NCBI GenBank assembly: GCA_903845315.1
Contig: CAIMWY010000272.1
Coordinates: 1 to 15,098, forward strand
Direction of reading: 5' to 3'
Length of the DNA stretch: 15,098 bases
Source: an uncultured Burkholderiales bacterium
Lineage (GTDB): Bacteria > Pseudomonadota > Gammaproteobacteria > Burkholderiales > Burkholderiaceae
The stretch's first letter is position 1; every line of letters starts with the position of its first letter. This document shows positions 6,431 through 13,390 of this stretch, piece after piece. Below the pieces are notes generated by a model that saw only the letters and a program-made list of their open reading frames with translations, was not told the origin of the DNA and did not search any database. The position numbers were made by a program, and so were the translations under genes.

Positions 6431-7624
6431 TTAACCGCGCAGCATTTCTTCACTGATGATGATTTTGCGAACCTCTGTGGTGCCCGCACCGATCTCTAGC
6501 AGCTTGATGGACCTGTACAGACGGTTGATCTCAGCGCCCCAGATATAGCCAGTGCCGCCATGGATTTGCACCGCCTCGTTGAGCACTTTGTTCATCGTCT
6601 CGGCGGTGTACATCACCGAAGCGGCTGTGATTTTGTGGATGCTGCCGCGGCCTCCGCCCCCAATTTCCAAATCGTTCGCCGCCCGCAGTGCTTGGTAGGT
6701 GAACAAGCGCATGGACTCGACCCATACATACATGTCGGCCAACTTGGAACGGATCATTTGAAAGTCAGAAATGGGTTTGCCAAATTGAACCCGTGTGCGG
6801 GCGTAATCCAGCGAAAGCTCCAAGGCGCGCTCTGCAATGCCTAAGCAAATAGGGGAAATCATGGCGCGCTCTAAATCAAGCCCACTCATCACAATTTTTA
6901 CCCCCTCGTCGATATTACCGACCAAGTTCGCTGCCGGGACGCGGCAGTTTTCAAACAGCAACTCGCCCGTTTGGCTGCCCCTGAAACCCATTTTTTCAAG
7001 CTTTTGTGCCACCTTGAAACCCGGCATGTTTTTCTCAACGATGAAGGCTGAAATGCCTTTGGCACCTTTGGCCTTTTCGGTTTTGGCATACACCAACAAC
7101 ACATCGGCCACCGGGCCGTTGGTGATGTAGATCTTGGTGCCATTGAGCAAGTAATCATCACCGTCGCGCGTGGCCGTGGTGGCCATGGAGCCCAGCGCAT
7201 CAGAGCCTGCACCGGGCTCAGTCAAGCCCAAGGCCCCCACCGTGCGACCACTGATCAAGCCAGGCAGGTAGCGTGCGCGCTGCTCCTCATTGGCGTTGCG
7301 GTAAATGTTGTAGAGGCAAAGGTTTTCGTGCGCCACCCAACTCAATGCCAAAGCATGGTTCCATCGCGAAAAGGCTTGCAGCACCAAACCACTGGTGAAC
7401 AAATCCATGCCTGCACCGCCATGGCTCTCAGGGATGGGGATGCCGAAATAACCGGTGTCACCCATGCTGGCAAATGCATGCTCAGGCCACCATTCTTCGT
7501 CGTCCATGCGTTGAGCCAGCGGATGCATTTGCTCGCGTGCAAACCGATCGGCTTGGTCGAGCATGGCCTGCTCGTCTTGAGACAGTCCGGAAAATCGCAG
7601 ATCAACGGCGTTGGTTGGCGTCAT
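6431..7624 (-). CDS. Acyl-CoA dehydrogenase, isovaleryl-CoA-dehydrogenase-like
   Basis: This is a 397 aa FAD flavoenzyme that introduces a 2,3 double bond into an acyl-CoA. It is full length for the family. It shows GALGLTEPGAGSD (130-142), WVAHENLCLYNIYRN (96-110), YITNGPVADVLLVYAKT (166-182), IHGGTGY (354-360) and LEIGAGTTEVRK (376-387). In isovaleryl-CoA dehydrogenase the catalytic glutamate sits in helix G, within GLDLER. Here that motif is intact with E252. The usual medium/short-chain base position near residue 380 is alanine, as in isovaleryl-CoA dehydrogenase. A branched or 3-methyl acyl-CoA substrate is therefore plausible but not proven. The start has AGGAGA 7 nt upstream. It is divergent from the liv/acyl-CoA ligase cluster, suggesting that it acts on the acyl-CoA made there. 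The usual liu leucine-degradation neighbours are absent from this side. Confidence 0.88.
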   Translation of the reverse strand: MTPTNAVDLRFSGLSQDEQAMLDQADRFAREQMHPLAQRMDDEEWWPEHAFASMGDTGYFGIPIPESHGGAGMDLFTSGLVLQAFSRWNHALALSWVAHENLCLYNIYRNANEEQRARYLPGLISGRTVGALGLTEPGAGSDALGSMATTATRDGDDYLLNGTKIYITNGPVADVLLVYAKTEKAKGAKGISAFIVEKNMPGFKVAQKLEKMGFRGSQTGELLFENCRVPAANLVGNIDEGVKIVMSGLDLERAMISPICLGIAERALELSLDYARTRVQFGKPISDFQMIRSKLADMYVWVESMRLFTYQALRAANDLEIGGGGRGSIHKITAASVMYTAETMNKVLNEAVQIHGGTGYIWGAEINRLYRSIKLLEIGAGTTEVRKIIISEEMLRG

Positions 7625-7656
7625 GGAAAAGTCTCCTGAATAGGGGTCAAAAAATG

Positions 7657-7676
7657 GCTCAAATTAAAATTTGGGC
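7657..7676. promoter_or_regulatory. Inverted repeat, candidate operator for the acyl-CoA dehydrogenase
   Basis: CAAATT-AA-AATTTG is a perfect 6+2+6 inverted repeat (7660-7673). It extends to GC...GC after one mismatch on each side, giving a 20-bp site. It lies just downstream of the -10 proposed for the minus-strand promoter, about +5 to +25 of that transcript, where a repressor would block initiation. The regulator is unknown and no regulator gene is in the window. Confidence 0.35.
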
Positions 7677-7688
7677 GACACTCAAAAT

Positions 7689-7717
7689 AATGTAAAACAA
7701 AGTGGCTTAGCTTGCAA
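7689..7717 (-). promoter_or_regulatory. Candidate sigma-70 promoter of the acyl-CoA dehydrogenase
   Basis: On the minus strand, TTGCAA (7717-7712) is followed by a 17-bp spacer and then TACATT (7694-7689). Each hexamer matches the consensus at 4 of 6 positions and the spacing is optimal. The start of transcription would be near 7682, about 58 nt before the ATG. Confidence 0.4.
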
Positions 7718-7738
7718 TTATTGAATGACCTTCTAGGG

Positions 7739-7773
7739 AAAACACTTAAAAAATAGAAAAAACACATAAAAAA
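7739..7773. other. Four phased A-tracts (probable intrinsic bend)
   Basis: Runs of A occur at 7739-7742, 7748-7753, 7757-7762 and 7768-7773. Their centres are 10, 9 and 11 bp apart, in phase with the DNA helix. Phased A-tracts are the classic cause of intrinsic curvature. They sit between the two proposed promoters, upstream of both. Confidence 0.55.
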
Positions 7774-7851
7774 CAAAGACTTGTTCCTCTGCTTGCGTGA
7801 GGTTTGTTGGGTTTATACGTGATTAATAATTTGAGTCAGGGTCATATTTTG

Positions 7852-7880
7852 TTGACATCCCCAACAGTAGCTTCCAAAAT
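7852..7880 (+). promoter_or_regulatory. Candidate sigma-70 promoter of the liv/acyl-CoA ligase cluster
   Basis: A perfect -35 TTGACA (7852-7857) is followed by a 17-bp spacer and CAAAAT (7875-7880, 4 of 6 matches). Transcription would start near 7887, only about 18 nt before the livF ATG. This fits the absence of a clear Shine-Dalgarno there. Confidence 0.5.
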
Positions 7881-7904
7881 CGGCGGCATGAATGTGCAAG
7901 CGCT

Positions 7905-8699
7905 ATGTTGACCATCACCAACCTTCAGGTCTTTTATGACCGTGCGGTGGAAGCCCTGCGCGATGTCTCGTTGCAGGTTCGCCCCGGGCAGATCGTGGCC
8001 TTGTTGGGCAGCAACGGTGCGGGCAAGTCCACCGTTCTTAAGTCCATTTGCGGCGTACTCTATCCCGAGGACGGCGAAATCATGGGTGGCAGCATCAGCC
8101 ACGAAGGCGCCTCCTTGGTGCAATTCGCTCCGCATGAGATTGTTCGACGTGGCATCGTCCAAGTGCCTGAGGGTCGACGCTTGTTTGACACCTTGACCGT
8201 CGAAGAAAACTTGCTGATGGGCGGCTATGCAAGACCCGCCAGCGAAACCGCCGATGCGCTGGAGCAAGTGTTTGCCTTGTTCCCTGCGGTCAAAACACAC
8301 CGACACCGCGTTGCCGGGTATCTGTCCGGCGGACAGCAGCAGATGGTGGCGATTGGCCGCGCCTTGATGGCAAAACCCAAACTGTTGTTGCTCGACGAGC
8401 CTTCGTTGGGGTTGGCGCCACAAATCATTGCCGAAATTTTTGACACGGTGCGTAAATTGCGCGACGAGCAAGGTGTCACGGTCTTGCTGGTCGAGCAAAA
8501 CGCGCAACTGGCTTTGTCGGTGGCCGACTATGGCTACATCATGGAACGCGGACGTGTGGTGCTGGATGCAACCCCTGACAAGCTCTTGGCAAACGAAGAC
8601 GTGAAAGAGTTTTATCTGGGTGTGCAAGCTGGAGGCCATGAGCGACGCAGCATGCGCGATATCAAGCATTACAAGCGGCGCAAAAGGTGGTTGTCATGA
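7905..8699 (+). CDS. livF: HAAT-family ABC transporter ATP-binding protein (LivF-like)
   Basis: The protein is 264 aa. Walker A is GSNGAGKST (35-43). VQVPEGRRLFDTLTVEENL (86-103) is the LivF fingerprint. The signature is LSGGQQQMVAIGRAL (140-154), Walker B is LLLLDEPSLGLAP (160-172), and LLVEQNAQLAL (194-204) is the LivF-type switch region. It energises uptake with LivG, LivH, LivM and the binding protein. LivF proteins usually end soon after EFYLG (about 235-239). Here a basic tail of about 25 residues follows, ending KHYKRRKRWLS. No good ribosome binding site precedes the ATG. It is first in the cluster and overlaps livG by 4 nt. The symbol reflects family only. The neighbours argue for a carboxylic-acid substrate rather than leucine, isoleucine or valine. 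Confidence 0.9.
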   Translation: MLTITNLQVFYDRAVEALRDVSLQVRPGQIVALLGSNGAGKSTVLKSICGVLYPEDGEIMGGSISHEGASLVQFAPHEIVRRGIVQVPEGRRLFDTLTVEENLLMGGYARPASETADALEQVFALFPAVKTHRHRVAGYLSGGQQQMVAIGRALMAKPKLLLLDEPSLGLAPQIIAEIFDTVRKLRDEQGVTVLLVEQNAQLALSVADYGYIMERGRVVLDATPDKLLANEDVKEFYLGVQAGGHERRSMRDIKHYKRRKRWLS

Positions 8700-9499
8700 C
8701 ATCTTCTCTTCAGCCACTGCTGCAACTGTCGGGGGTGTCCAAACGCTTTGGCGGATTGGACGCTTTGTCGGACATCAGCCTGAGCGTCATGCCCGGCCAG
8801 ATCTACAGCATCATCGGCCCGAACGGTGCGGGCAAGACCACGTTGTTTAACTTGGCGTCTTGTTTGCTTGCGCCTTCTTCGGGGCAGATTGTGTTCAACG
8901 GGGAAGACATCACCGGCTTGGCAGCCCATCAATTGTCCAAGCGTGGGATGGCGCGCACCTTTCAAAACCTGGCGGTGTTCAAACACGAGACGGTCGTCGA
9001 CAACATCTTGACCGGCATGCACGCCCATTTGCACACCAACATTTGGAGCGCTGCGATGTTTTGGGGTAGTGCCCGCCGAGCAGAAATTGCGGCGCGCCAA
9101 GAGGCCGAGGAAATCGTCGAATTTTTAGAGATCGAAACCATCCGCGACATGCCTGTGGGCACGCTCTCGTATGGCTTGCAAAAGCGCGTCGAGCTCGGCC
9201 GCGCCTTGGCCATGCGGCCGCGCTTGTTGTTGTTGGATGAAATGGTCTCAGGCATGAACCAAGAAGAAACCGAAGACATTGCACGTTTTATCTTGGACAT
9301 TCGTGAGGAGCGCGGCGTCACGGTGATGATGATCGAGCATGACATGGGTATCGTGATGGACATTTCTGACCACGTGTGCGTCCTCAACTTTGGCCGCAAG
9401 ATTGCCGATGGCACACCGGCCGAGGTGTCTGCCAACGCCGTCGTGGTGGCTGCTTATTTAGGATTGGCCACCGACGATGTGCAGGGTGTCCCCGCATGA
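8696..9499 (+). CDS. livG: HAAT-family ABC transporter ATP-binding protein (LivG-like)
   Basis: The protein is 267 aa from the ATG at 8696, which overlaps the livF stop (ATGA) and has AAAGG upstream. An in-frame GTG at 8687 is less likely. Walker A is GPNGAGKTT (41-49). ARTFQNLAVFKHETVVDNILTG (86-107) is the LivG Q-loop block. The signature is LSYGLQKRVELGRAL (157-171) and the H-loop is IEHDMGIVMDISD (H215). The C-terminal AYLG is typical. Walker B reads LLLLDEMVSGMN (177-188), so the proline that normally follows the catalytic DE is methionine. The signature is LSYG rather than LSGG. I recall the DEMVSGMN form from LivG homologues that sit next to acyl-CoA ligases, so it probably marks a subfamily rather than a defect. 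The gene overlaps the following ligase gene by 4 nt. Confidence 0.9.
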   Translation: MTSSLQPLLQLSGVSKRFGGLDALSDISLSVMPGQIYSIIGPNGAGKTTLFNLASCLLAPSSGQIVFNGEDITGLAAHQLSKRGMARTFQNLAVFKHETVVDNILTGMHAHLHTNIWSAAMFWGSARRAEIAARQEAEEIVEFLEIETIRDMPVGTLSYGLQKRVELGRALAMRPRLLLLDEMVSGMNQEETEDIARFILDIREERGVTVMMIEHDMGIVMDISDHVCVLNFGRKIADGTPAEVSANAVVVAAYLGLATDDVQGVPA

Positions 9500-11400
9500 G
9501 CCGCCATGACAGCGCTTTGGCCGATCAGCAGATGCCCCCTGGCCTGCGTGAGGGTCAAACCACCATGCCAGCTTTGCTGCGCTACCGTGCGCAGCAGACG
9601 CCGAACCAAATGGCCTTGCGCGAAAAAGTGCGTGGCGTTTGGCAGGGCGTGACGTGGGCCGACTATGCCCACCATGTGCAAGCGTTTGCTTTGTACTTGC
9701 GGGCTCATGGCTTTGTCGCAGGCGATACGCTGGTGATTGCCTCCGATGGTTCACCTGAGTGGTTTTATGCCGACATGGCCGCGCAATCACTCGGCGGTGT
9801 CACGGTGGGCATTTACCCCACCAACCCGTGGCCTGAGCTGCAATACATCGTGCGTCATTGCCGTGCCAAAGTGGCTGTTTGCGGCGACCAAGAGCAGACC
9901 GACAAAGTGCTCGAAGCCATGCGCCAAGGTGAGGGCACACCTGACATGCAGTTGGTGCTGACGGTCGATTGGAAAGGCATGCGTCACTATGGAGATGCCT
10001 GCTTGATGTCTTGGCAAGATGCCTTGACACAAGGTCAAGCCTTGGTCCAAGACGCAGCTCAAGCGGCGCAGTGGCATGCATCGATTGACCAATTGCAAGC
10101 GACGCAAGACGCACTGATTGTGTACACCTCGGGCACCACCGGCATGCCCAAAGGCGCACGCATTTCACACCGTGGCATTTTACTCAACGCCGCCATGTTG
10201 GGCCAAGTTCATGGCTACAACGGCAAGCCCCTGTCGGTGGTGTGCTACTTGCCTTTGTGCCATGTGGCTGAACGCTTGATGTCGCCGGTGATGCAACTGG
10301 CCTATGGCTCGGTGGTGTACTTTGCAGAATCCATCGATGCAGTCACTCAGAATCTGCGTGAAATTGGCCCCAGCTACTTTTTTGGTGTGCCACGCATTTG
10401 GGAAAAACTCCAACAACATATCGTGATTGCTTCCCAAGAAGCCAGACCTTGGGTGCGCCAGGTGTTTCAACGCGCCATGAAAGTGGCGATTCCGATTGCA
10501 CGGCGCACCATTGACAACGGCGACCGGGCGGTCAACTGGCGGGACGCCATTGTGGCGCGTTTGCTGCGTTGGTTGGTGTTTAGCAATTTGTTGGCGAGCG
10601 TGGGATTGGACCGCACCTGGGTCTCGATGACCGGGGGTGCGTCGATTTCACCTTCGGTGATTTTGTTTTTCCGCGCCATGGGTTTGCCGATTTATCAAAT
10701 TTACGGCATGACCGAAACCAGCGGTGTGACCCACACCCAGTGCTTTGGCAAATCGCGTTTGGGCTGGTGTGGGCCCTTGCTGCCTGAGGTGGTCGAACAT
10801 CGCTTGGGCGACGACGGTGAATTGTTGGTTCGCGGCCCAATTGCATTCAGTGGGTATTTGTACGACCCCAAGGCCTCGCAAGAGGCTTTCACAGACGGTT
10901 GGCTGCACACCGGCGATGTGGTGGAGATCGATGCCGACACCCAAGAAGTTCAAATCTTGGACCGTAAAAAAGCAATTCTGATCACCAGTGGTGGCAAGAA
11001 CATCACGCCCTCGTTGATCGAGAACGCCCTCAAAGAAAGTATTTACATCAGCGAGGCCATTTTGTTGGGCGATGGACGGCACTTTTTGGCGGCTTTGATT
11101 CAGATCGACTTGGACACCGTGGGCAAATGGGCCCAAGAACGCGGCATGGCCTACACCACCTACGAGTCGCTGGCCAAGCTCGAGCCGGTTCATGGTTTGG
11201 TCGACCTTGCGGTCAAGGAAGTGAATGAGCGATTTTCAAGGGTTGAAAACATTCGAAAATTTGTCATTTTGGGCAAGCAACTCGACCACGACGATGGCGA
11301 GTTGACCGCCACCATGAAAGTGCGCCGCAATGTGATTGAGAAAAAATTTGCTAACGAAATTTTCAGTATCTATGGCCGCTCGCACGAGGACAACGCATGA
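9496..11400 (+). CDS. Long-chain-type acyl-CoA synthetase (AMP-forming)
   Basis: The protein is 634 aa from the ATG at 9496, which overlaps the livG stop by 4 nt. The frame extends about 40 codons upstream inside livG, but that part is a shadow. It belongs to the ANL superfamily. P-loop motif is IVYTSGTTGMPKGARISH (208-225), followed by LPLCHVAER (252-260) and YFFGVPRIWEKL (294-305), a block typical of long-chain FACL/FadD15-type enzymes. Further motifs are YGMTETSG (403-410), GWLHTGD (468-474, ATP-ribose aspartate D474), the hinge ILDRKKAILITSGGKNITP (487-505) and a C-terminal catalytic lysine probably in LTATMKVRR (about K608). It activates a carboxylic acid to its CoA thioester via an acyl-adenylate, in the cytosol. 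Its position inside the ABC operon suggests activation of the imported acid (vectorial acylation). Chain type is not readable. Confidence 0.9.
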   Translation: MSRHDSALADQQMPPGLREGQTTMPALLRYRAQQTPNQMALREKVRGVWQGVTWADYAHHVQAFALYLRAHGFVAGDTLVIASDGSPEWFYADMAAQSLGGVTVGIYPTNPWPELQYIVRHCRAKVAVCGDQEQTDKVLEAMRQGEGTPDMQLVLTVDWKGMRHYGDACLMSWQDALTQGQALVQDAAQAAQWHASIDQLQATQDALIVYTSGTTGMPKGARISHRGILLNAAMLGQVHGYNGKPLSVVCYLPLCHVAERLMSPVMQLAYGSVVYFAESIDAVTQNLREIGPSYFFGVPRIWEKLQQHIVIASQEARPWVRQVFQRAMKVAIPIARRTIDNGDRAVNWRDAIVARLLRWLVFSNLLASVGLDRTWVSMTGGASISPSVILFFRAMGLPIYQIYGMTETSGVTHTQCFGKSRLGWCGPLLPEVVEHRLGDDGELLVRGPIAFSGYLYDPKASQEAFTDGWLHTGDVVEIDADTQEVQILDRKKAILITSGGKNITPSLIENALKESIYISEAILLGDGRHFLAALIQIDLDTVGKWAQERGMAYTTYESLAKLEPVHGLVDLAVKEVNERFSRVENIRKFVILGKQLDHDDGELTATMKVRRNVIEKKFANEIFSIYGRSHEDNA

Positions 11401-12269
11401 ATTACTTCCTCAACTTGCTGATGTCAGGCTTGGTGATTGGTTCGCTCTACGGCCTCATCGCCATGGGCTTTGCCATCGTTTACCGTGCCACCGGCATGGT
11501 GAACTTTGCAGTCGGTGAGGTCATGATGATGATTGCCTACATCAGCTACAACTTGGGACAAATCCCGGACCTTGGATTTGTGGGTTTGTTGTGCACCACC
11601 ATCCCCGTGGCCATGGTCTTAGGTTTGTGCATTGAACGTGTCTTTATTCTACCCATGCTGGGTGAGTCCATGTTCTCGCGGGTGATGGTCACCATTGGCT
11701 TGGCGGTGGTGATTCGCTCCACCGTCATCTTGATCTGGGGGGTCGAACCCAAAGCCTACCCCCGCCCCTTGGGCGACGGCATCATCCGGTTTGGTGAGCT
11801 GGCTTTGTATCCAGGGCAAATTTTTTCGGTGCTGGCTTTGGCAGTCTTGTGCCTGTTGATGGCGGCTTTTTTCCGTTATTCACGCATTGGCATCGCCATG
11901 CGCGCCACCTCCAACAACGAAACCACGGCGCTCTTGATGGGCATCAATGTCAAACACATCAGTGCGATTTCTTGGCTGCTGTCGTCCACTTTTGCCGCAT
12001 TTGCGGGTCTGTCGTTTTGTTTGATGTTCAGTCTAGAGCCCGAAATTTCCCAAATGGGTTTGCGTGGTTTCCCAGCCAGCATCTTGGGTGGGCTGGACTC
12101 TGTGGTGGGCGGGGCCTTTGGCGGCTTGGTGATTGGCGTCGCCGAAAACATGGCCGGCGGATACCTGGGGCGCGGCCTCAAAGAAATTGCCGGCTTTGTG
12201 CTGATTGTGTTGGTGCTCATGGTCAAGCCTTATGGCTTGTTTGGGCAACGTGAAATCGAGCGTGTCTGA
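11397..12269 (+). CDS. livH: HAAT-family ABC transporter permease (LivH-like)
   Basis: The protein is 290 aa with about eight hydrophobic segments. The N-terminus LMSGLVIGSLYGLIAMGFAIVYRATGMVNFAVGE (8-41) is the LivH start block. The coupling loop is IGIAMRATSNNETTALLMGI (164-183), and ILGGLDSVVGGAFGGLVIGVAE closes the fold. It is an inner-membrane channel half that pairs with LivM. The ATG overlaps the ligase stop by 4 nt and its own stop overlaps the livM ATG by 1 nt (TGATG). Translational coupling on both sides ties the ligase firmly to the transporter. Confidence 0.9.
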   Translation: MNYFLNLLMSGLVIGSLYGLIAMGFAIVYRATGMVNFAVGEVMMMIAYISYNLGQIPDLGFVGLLCTTIPVAMVLGLCIERVFILPMLGESMFSRVMVTIGLAVVIRSTVILIWGVEPKAYPRPLGDGIIRFGELALYPGQIFSVLALAVLCLLMAAFFRYSRIGIAMRATSNNETTALLMGINVKHISAISWLLSSTFAAFAGLSFCLMFSLEPEISQMGLRGFPASILGGLDSVVGGAFGGLVIGVAENMAGGYLGRGLKEIAGFVLIVLVLMVKPYGLFGQREIERV

Positions 12270-13315
12270 TGCGAACCAGAACTTATCAAACCGATTACGC
12301 AGAGCTGGTCACGCTCACGCCGCATCGCTCGACCTGGGGCTGGGCGCTGGCGGGCATTGCAGCGGTGGCCTGCATGCCCCTGTTGCTGGGCTCACACGGC
12401 TTGAATATTTTGTCGACCATTTTTGTCATGGCCATTGGCATCTTGGGCCTCAACCTTTTAACCGGGGTGGCTGGACAAATTTCTCTTGGGCATGCCGGCT
12501 TCCTGCTGATTGGGGCGTATGCGCAAGCCATGCTGACCACCGATTACCACTTGCCTGCTTGGTTGGCCATGTTTCTGTCGGGCGTGGTTGCGGCACTGGC
12601 CAGTTTGGTGGTGGGTGTGCCTTCTTTGCGACTCAAAGGTTTGTACCTCGCGATCACCACCTTGGCCTTTACTTTCATCGTGCGTCATTTGGTGTTGTTT
12701 GCCGAAGACTTCACCCATGGCTCAGAAGGCATGGCGGTCGAGCCCCTGAAGATCTTTGGTTACGCGATCAAAAGCGATGTGCCTTTCTTTTATGTGGCGT
12801 TGGTCATGTTGTTGGTGTTTGTGTTGCTCACGCTCAACATCATGCGAACACGCATTGGTCGCGCATGGTTGGCCGTGCGTGACCACGACATTGCCGCACG
12901 TGCCATGGGCATCAGCCTGATGCACTACAAGCTGTTGGCTTTCATGGTCAGTGCGTTTTATACCGGGGTGGCAGGCGCTTTGGTGGCCTTGCAAACCCGA
13001 TTCATCAACGTCGACACCTTCAGCATCCTCATCAGCATCGAAGCCTTGGCCATGATCATTGTGGGTGGCATGGGCCGCATCCATGGTGCTTTGCTGGGCA
13101 CCGCTTTAATCTTGGTCTTGCCAGAGTTGTTGAATTTCGGATTTGCTTTGGCCGGAGACCGTTTCACCACCCTGATGGCCGACCGGATTTATGAAATCAA
13201 AGGCCTGATGTATGGCGTAGTGATTTTGTTGTTCTTGCGCTTAGAGCCCGAGGGCTTGGCAGGCATCTGGCGAAAGATCAAACGCTTTTGGGTCCATTGG
13301 CCCTTGTCGCAATGA
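12269..13315 (+). CDS. livM: HAAT-family ABC transporter permease (LivM-like)
   Basis: The protein is 348 aa, slightly long for the family, with a hydrophilic N-terminal stretch of about 22 residues before the first membrane segment. GLNLLTGVAGQISLGHAGF (60-78) is the LivM hallmark. VPSLRLKGLYLAITTLAF (117-134) and the coupling loop AVRDHDIAARAMGI (202-215) follow. The end is basic (KIKRFW). It forms the translocation pore with LivH. The start codon shares one base with the livH stop. The next gene lies 75 bp downstream, the only sizeable gap in the cluster. Confidence 0.9.
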   Translation: MRTRTYQTDYAELVTLTPHRSTWGWALAGIAAVACMPLLLGSHGLNILSTIFVMAIGILGLNLLTGVAGQISLGHAGFLLIGAYAQAMLTTDYHLPAWLAMFLSGVVAALASLVVGVPSLRLKGLYLAITTLAFTFIVRHLVLFAEDFTHGSEGMAVEPLKIFGYAIKSDVPFFYVALVMLLVFVLLTLNIMRTRIGRAWLAVRDHDIAARAMGISLMHYKLLAFMVSAFYTGVAGALVALQTRFINVDTFSILISIEALAMIIVGGMGRIHGALLGTALILVLPELLNFGFALAGDRFTTLMADRIYEIKGLMYGVVILLFLRLEPEGLAGIWRKIKRFWVHWPLSQ

Positions 13316-13390
13316 GTGTTGTGTGAGTGTGCAGGTTGCATGGCGCCGAAATGATTTTGGTGTTGGCATTTTCAATCAAAGGAGACAGTG

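Larger units (their letters stand above)
7625..7904. other. AT-rich divergent control region
   Basis: These 280 bp separate the leftward acyl-CoA dehydrogenase from the rightward liv/acyl-CoA ligase cluster. They are much richer in A/T than the flanking genes and hold no coding frame of note. They contain a promoter candidate on each strand, an inverted repeat in the likely leader of the dehydrogenase, and four phased A-tracts in the middle. The layout suggests one regulated switch region for both transcripts. Confidence 0.7.

Noticed and set aside
6418..6489. N-terminal extension of the quinone reductase
   Set aside because: These 24 codons overlap the end of the acyl-CoA dehydrogenase, are Lys/Arg/Cys-rich and precede the conserved first beta strand. 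The ATG at 6417 is the better start.
7842..8669. Open - strand frame of 275 codons opposite livF
   Set aside because: The + strand carries a complete ABC ATPase. The opposite frame has no domain and only reflects the codon bias of livF.
10648..11193. Open - strand frame of 181 codons opposite the acyl-CoA ligase
   Set aside because: It is antisense to conserved ANL motifs, without its own ribosome site or recognisable product.
13316..13390. Terminator or separate promoter between livM and livK
   Set aside because: Only short imperfect dyads such as the one around 13344-13363 are present, without a T-run. No convincing -35/-10 pair is visible.
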